From positions 10,912,001-10,976,000 of the forward strand of contig NC_051120.1 of NCBI RefSeq assembly GCF_014839805.1: a stretch of DNA of 64,000 nt, in the 5' to 3' direction. Below the pieces are notes generated by a model that was given only the letters and a program-made list of their open reading frames with translations, had not been told where the DNA came from and searched no databases. This DNA comes from Manduca sexta. Lineage: Eukaryota > Arthropoda > Insecta > Lepidoptera > Sphingidae. Numbering within the stretch: position 1 is the first letter of the stretch; every line of letters begins with the position of its first letter. This document shows, piece by piece, positions 59,193 through 64,000 of this stretch. The position numbers and the translations under genes are program-made.

Positions 59193-59410
59193 CTAGCTTT
59201 TGCTCGCGGCTCCGCCCGCGTTATAAAGTTTTTCAGGCTAAAGTTTTCCATTATAAAAATAGTAGTTTCCCGGGAGCCTATGTTCTTCCCAGGGTTTCAA
59301 ACTGTCTCCATACCAAATTTTATCTTAATACGTTGGGTAGTTTTTGAGTTTAAGACGTTCAGGCAAACGGATGCAGCGGGGGACTTTGTTTTATAATATA
59401 TATTTTTAGA
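59193..59410 (-). mobile_element. Short Helitron-like element
   Basis: In element orientation the 3' end is a GCGGGCGGAGCCGCGAGC hairpin block and AAAGCTAG (CTAG at 59196-59193), followed by T. The 5' side carries ATAAAACAAAGTCCCCCGC, shared with 11036-11297, and a TC at 59410. It is 218 bp with no ORF. The base before TC is T rather than A, so the 5' limit is less sure. Confidence 0.6.
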
Positions 59411-60256
59411 ACTTTTTAAGAGGAATAATCCCGACATACATCATTGTTGCATAACTTTAACCGTTTACGCAGCGCACGCAACGGAAGCTCTCAAAACTAA
59501 TAAATTGTGCCCGTATTTTGTAACATGTTTCATTACTGCTCCGCTCCTATTGGTCATAGCGTGATGATATACAGCCTATAGCGCCCCACAAATAAAGGGC
59601 TATCCAACACAAAACGAATTTTTCAGTTCAAACTGGTAGTTCCTAAGATTAGCCATTACTGCTCCGCTCCTATTGGTCATAGTGTGATGATATATAACTT
59701 AGAGCACTCCACGAACAAAGGGCTATCCAATGCAAAAAGAATTTTTCAGTTTGGACCGGTAGTTCCAGAGATTAGCCATTGCTGCTCCGCTCCTATCGGG
59801 TATAGCGTGATGATATATAGCCTATAGCAATCCACAAATAAAGGGCTATCCAACGCAAAAGAATTTTTCAGTTTGGACCGATAGTTCCTAAGATTAGTAA
59901 ACAAATATAATGAGAAAGCTTCGAACTGCTAAGCTATCGGGAGTTACACGTGTCATTGTGAGTCAACCATAAAAGATAGACATATGCTGTCGTGGGATAT
60001 TTTTACATAATTTTAAGGAGAACATTTCCGTCATACATGATTTCTATGTAGCTTTAACCATTAAGGTTGCACACGCGACAGTAGCTTAAAAAATGGAGTA
60101 ACTTCTCCCGTTTTCCCAACATTTCCCTTCACTGCTCGGCTCCTATTAATTGTAGCGTGATGAAAAGTATACTATAACCAGCACAGGAGTATGACAAATA
60201 ATTGTACCAAGTTTCGTTAAAATCCGTCGAGTAGTTTTTGTTTCTATAACGGTTAT

Positions 60257-60293
<37 letters not shown>

Positions 60294-60419
60294 AATTTTA
60301 CTAATTGCATTTTTGGCATCAGTATGGATCCCTAATCACCCCCTGATAGTTATTTTGGAAATATATTTCATGTACAGAATTGACCTCTCTACAGATTTAT
60401 TATAAGTATAGAGTATAGA
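59411..60419 (-). mobile_element. Helitron-like element with internal tandem array
   Basis: In element orientation the 5' end reads A|TCTATACTCTATACTTATA (from 60419). It continues past a CTGT-repeat microsatellite (60257-60291) into a block repeated three times at 59531-59899. The first 340 bp or so match 63152-63490 in the opposite direction. The 3' end merges into the neighbouring element at 59193-59410, so its true right boundary is uncertain. Confidence 0.55.
59531..59899. repeat. Three tandem units of about 123 bp
   Basis: Units start at 59531, 59654 and 59777. Each begins CATT(A/G)CTGCTCCGCTCC, then TAGTGTGATGATATA or a near variant, AAAGGGCTATCCAA and GAATTTTTCAGTT. The units differ at roughly one base in ten by eye. 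A fourth, more diverged unit start lies at about 60130. Confidence 0.85.
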
Positions 60420-60537
60420 TAATGTGTAAAATACTATACATATATAAACCACAAAACCGATTGAAGTTCGTCTCAAACGAGAATCCTAGTACATGATCCG
60501 AACAATAATCTATACAAGTTATATAAAGCTGAAGAGT

Positions 60538-60695
60538 GTTTTGTTTGAACGCGCTAATCTCAGGATATACTAAACCGATTTTGAAATTTATTTCTCTAAT
60601 AGAAAGCTACATTTCTCCTGAGTGCTATAGACTACTTTTTATCCAGAGAAAATATTTATCGCCCGAAACTTTTTCACGCGAGCGAGGTCGCAGGT
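60538..60695 (+). mobile_element. Helitron-like fragment
   Basis: TTGAACGCGCTAATCTCAGG, GACTACTTTTTATCC and CACGCGAGCGAGGTCGCAGG follow the family order. The final CTAG is missing. Confidence 0.5.
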
Positions 60696-62663
60696 AAACG
60701 TTAGTCGTGTTAAACCAAGACTTAGGAAAACTGACGGAAACTGCGACAATAGAGCGTAACAATGGAGGCGCGACTCACGACCGGAGCCACATAACAATTC
60801 ATTATGATAATTATGTTGGCCAACACGGGCCAACCATTTCTATAATAGCAATTAACGTGGCCCTATTCTCAGTAATAAATGATTAGATGCACGGTCAGTA
60901 ACTTGGTAATGAATGTGTTGTTAATATTCATCGGTGATTGGTCACTCTTCCTTCAATATTTATAAAGAAAAAGAGATAATTCCTGTTTTAAAATTCACTG
61001 ACTATAAAATATAAAGGTTATCTATTACTTATCATAGTAAAGAAAATAAAAAGAGACAAAATAGTTTATATTTTGGTTTTACGAGAAGCGGTTACAAAAT
61101 TTAATAGTTTAAATGAAAATTGAAGGAAAAACATTTAAGAACCTAATATAACTAAAACTGCCTAATTCTTTATATACCTACATTATTTACTAATTTTCTA
61201 ACTCCGACCCAAACGAGGGTGTTATTTATAACGCAATCAACAAAATCTGGTCAACGATGACATCTTATAACAACAAACGTGGAAAAATACTCAAACCGTA
61301 CCAATACGGCAAAACAAATCCTTACAAACCAAAAAGAAATAAAATGCATTGCACCGCCGTTATGGTGCGGGAAGATAATAATATTTACATAACAAACAGT
61401 GTTACACCGAGGCGCTACAAAAACATTCGCGTCTCTATATAAAAACAAATGTGTCTATCGTCCGTCACATCTGGTGAATTGATTTCATGTGTTATATTGC
61501 CATAAGTTGCATATTTTGAAGACTTTAGCAATGTTTATCTACATCTGTTGTTTAAATAATTTGACAATCTTGTAAGACGGGCCGACATAATCCTGGCCGA
61601 CGAATGTAATCTCTTTTTCGACATTACATTTGGAATACACTGAATTCTCAGATCAAGCGCCTGCCTTCGCCATACAAAGATAAAAAAGCAACTAAATATA
61701 AATTAGTAAAACTATTCGCGCACTCACACGCGACGTCCACGACACGTGCGCTCTTTATTAAACACGGAAATCCAACCTAAATGCACGAAGACAATGTACA
61801 AATAACCAATTGATCTAGAACAATTCAAAATCAGAACACCCAGCTAGGTCATGTCATCGTACTGGATCATTCGCGGGCCGTATCGTCCCATTTCTCCTGG
61901 ACACACGTGTCAACGACCCATCCCAGGAACTGGGCGAAAACAGCAGGGAACAGTTAACAACGCATATCGTGTTTACAGCTATTTTAGTGCGATTAGCCTT
62001 ATCCGGGTTATTTTATTGACTTATTTTGTGTTTTGAGGTTTTTGACTGAAAGTACATTTAAGACTATCTATCCTTTTGCAAATGCCCTGCCTTGCTAAAT
62101 TTCGAAAAGTTTATAAACGATTTCGTAAACTAACGCAACTGCAATATGTTAGTCTAATTCTTGAACTGCATCAACGTCAGGTTCTATGTGAAAAAAGGAA
62201 AAAAAATATACTATCAGCATACCAGAGGAATTACTCAATCATTCCCAACAATTAAGGTAGAAAGAAGGTCGTTTCTTGAAGGTTTCTAAATCATAACAGT
62301 TTGAAAATACCACCGTTTACCGCTTTACTAAGCCTTGTTTACAAACAAATTCCTAATCTATGAAAACCTATAAAACTTCATTAAAATGGATCAAGGCTGT
62401 ACGCTGTAAATTCCTTGTTTTTCTTAACATTACAAAATAAATATGTGCCATAGAATAACACGTTCACAAACGTTTACATCAACATGTTTTTCGTTCCGTC
62501 CGTCTGTTTGTTATCACGCTAACTTCTCAATGATCTTATTCATGTTAGCGCTTTGAAGTCGTCGTGTATGTGGCAAATTTTTTTTTGGGACTGAAAAACG
62601 TGTTTGTTAAACAAACGCGTGGCCGAAAATATAGCGTCCTGCATGTGTATTTGAAAATTGATA
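60696..62663. other. Non-coding DNA
   Basis: Nothing recognised. Nearly identical frames on both strands at 61251-61448 are explained by composition. Confidence 0.45.
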
Positions 62664-62860
62664 TCTATATATATAAAAATGAATTGCTGTTCGTTAGTCT
62701 CGCTAAAACTCGAGAACGGCTGAACGGATTTATCTTATCTTGGTCTTGAATTATTCGTGGAGGTCTAGGGAAGTTTTAAAAGGTGAGAAAAATTCGAATA
62801 ATTGCCGGGAAAATCCTCAAAACAGCATTTTTCTATTTCCCATACAAACGTTTTCTAACT
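62664..62860 (+). mobile_element. Helitron-like 5' end (different subfamily)
   Basis: A|TCTATATATATAAAAATG at 62664, then AACTCGAGAACGGCTGAACG and GGTCTTGAATTATTCGTGG. I recognise this as a common lepidopteran repeat start. The matching 3' end is not identified; it may have been lost. Confidence 0.5.
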
Positions 62861-63151
62861 AATACGTAGAGTCAATTTGAGCTTTATTGCTATTGTATAA
62901 AGTTCACTGTTGTCTAAGCAATGTAGGTGTGTTCCTAACATCAAAGCAGTGTGCGTTGGAGCACAGAATATAATAATGTAATGTCGCGTTCTGAAACTCA
63001 ACAAAAGTGATATCGCGGACCCGACTAAATTGAACAGTCACAAAATTTAATATATCATTAGTTATTTGGTTGGCTTCACGATATTATTTCTTTTGTTTTA
63101 CTTTAAAATGCATGTTTTCGTTATGGACAATTTTTGAGCTACTTTTGCATA

Positions 63152-63657
63152 TCTATACTTATAATAAATCTGTAGAGAGGTCAATTCTGTACATGAAATA
63201 CTTATATTTCCAAAATAACTGGGGGTGATTAGGGATCGATACTGATGCCAAAAATGCAATTAGTAAATTTTTTGTCTGTCTGTCTGTCTGTATAACCGTT
63301 ATAGAAACAAAAACTACTCGACGGATTTTAACTTAACTTGGTACAATTATTTTTCATACTCCTGAGCTGGTTATAGTATACTTTTCATCACGCTACAATT
63401 AATAGGAGCATAGCAGTGATGGAAAATGTTGGGAAAACGGGAGAAGTTACTCCATTTTTAAGCTTCCGTCATTTCGTGTGCAACCTTAATGGTTAAAAGT
63501 TCCTTCGATTTCACCAGGATCCCATCATCAGACCCTGACCGGACAATCGGACCACCTGCATACCACCATAAATTAAAAAAACATCCCGACAAATTGAGCA
63601 CCTCCTCCATTTTTGAAACCCGAAATCCACGCGGGCGAAGCTGCGGGCGGAAGCTAG
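63152..63657 (+). mobile_element. Complete Helitron-like element, 506 bp
   Basis: It starts A|TCTATACTTATAATAAATC at 63152 and ends in the hairpin block CCACGCGGGCGAAGCTGCGG (63627-63646) and AAGCTAG (CTAG 63654-63657), followed by T. It contains a CTGT microsatellite (about 63272-63292) and the block CCCGACAAATTGAGCACCTC near 63584-63603. No ORF of note. Its 5' 340 bp is the inverted partner of 60050-60419. Confidence 0.72.
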
Positions 63658-63854
63658 TTATAAATACATATTTAAATAGACCGAGTTATGAATTGTCATG
63701 GTTTTTGAGAGGGTTGCGCACTCGTATGGGAATTAAAAATGTATTAATTGCCTATTTTGCGAAGATATGAATGAATTGTATAATGCTATTTTTCTTTGTA
63801 TGATGGACTGTAATTAGTGCCTTAAACTGATTTTGAAAAGAACAACAGTTTTCT

Positions 63855-63966
63855 TGCACAAATTTCTCTGGTGAGAACTGCTTTCCGAACTGATGGTAGA
63901 GTTAATATTGACGGAATCTAAATAATGTATAACATTTTACAGGTTCAATTAAATCATTTAATTACA
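63855..63966 (+). repeat. Dispersed repeat family G, copy 2
   Basis: Nearly identical over about 110 bp to 38757-38870, in the same orientation. It ends at an AATTAAATCATTTAATTA tail close to the window edge. Confidence 0.7.
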
Positions 63967-64000
63967 TGAAAACGCTTTAAAATGATTCGACAATATACTA

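Noticed and set aside
60257..60291. (CAGA)n run considered as a CRISPR-like or functional array
   Set aside because: It is a simple microsatellite inside a Helitron-like element; the same run, inverted and shorter, is in the 63-kb copy.

Overview
This is eukaryotic nuclear DNA, AT-rich and repeat-dense. It almost certainly comes from a moth or butterfly (Lepidoptera). The call rests on several interspersed repeat families that I recognise as typical of lepidopteran genomes: two tRNA-derived SINE families, short Helitron-like elements ending in a GC-rich hairpin plus CTAG, and the 3' ends of non-LTR retrotransposons. There are no operons, no ribosome-binding-site-led ORFs, no long open reading frames, no rRNA and no CRISPR array. 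Almost all short ORFs are chance ORFs or lie inside repeats.

Genes. I see no complete gene. On the minus strand there are three candidate first coding exons, each just downstream of a GC/CpG-rich block that could be a promoter: 3261-3308, 26507-26593 and 42471-42557. Each opens with an ATG and ends at a GT donor in phase 0. Also on the minus strand is a candidate spliced 3' exon pair at 12337-12474 and 12083-12211. A weak internal exon (15012-15067) and a weak 3' exon (24936-25039) complete the set. One reading is a long minus-strand gene starting at 42.5 and/or 26.6 kb (alternative promoters) and ending near 12.1 kb, followed by a second minus-strand gene starting at 3.3 kb. No product could be named. 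A decayed C2H2 zinc-finger gene fragment lies at 21.25-21.86 kb (minus).

Mobile DNA by region. 0-12 kb: SINEs, three unclassified families and Helitron-like pieces. 12-16 kb: an AT palindrome cluster, a TTAA-flanked inverted-repeat element and a degenerate tandem repeat. 18.4-22.5 kb: a fold-back element, a retrotransposon C-terminal fragment, two SINEs and the zinc-finger relic. 22-45 kb: scattered repeats, an intact 255-bp Helitron-like element, a 54-nt near-perfect hairpin and two SINEs. 45.4-49.1 kb: the best-structured region, a nested stack with a TA-flanked MITE, an interrupted relative of it, a hAT-type MITE with a perfect 8-bp duplication, a LINE 3' end and a SINE. 50-58.8 kb: more of the same, including a SINE with a perfect 12-bp target duplication. 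59.2-63.7 kb: Helitron-like elements in opposite orientations, one carrying three tandem 123-bp units.

I found no undescribed multi-gene system. What stands out is the structure and layering of the transposons and the unconfirmed minus-strand exons. Repeat classes are named from ends, target duplications and remembered family resemblance, not from a database search.
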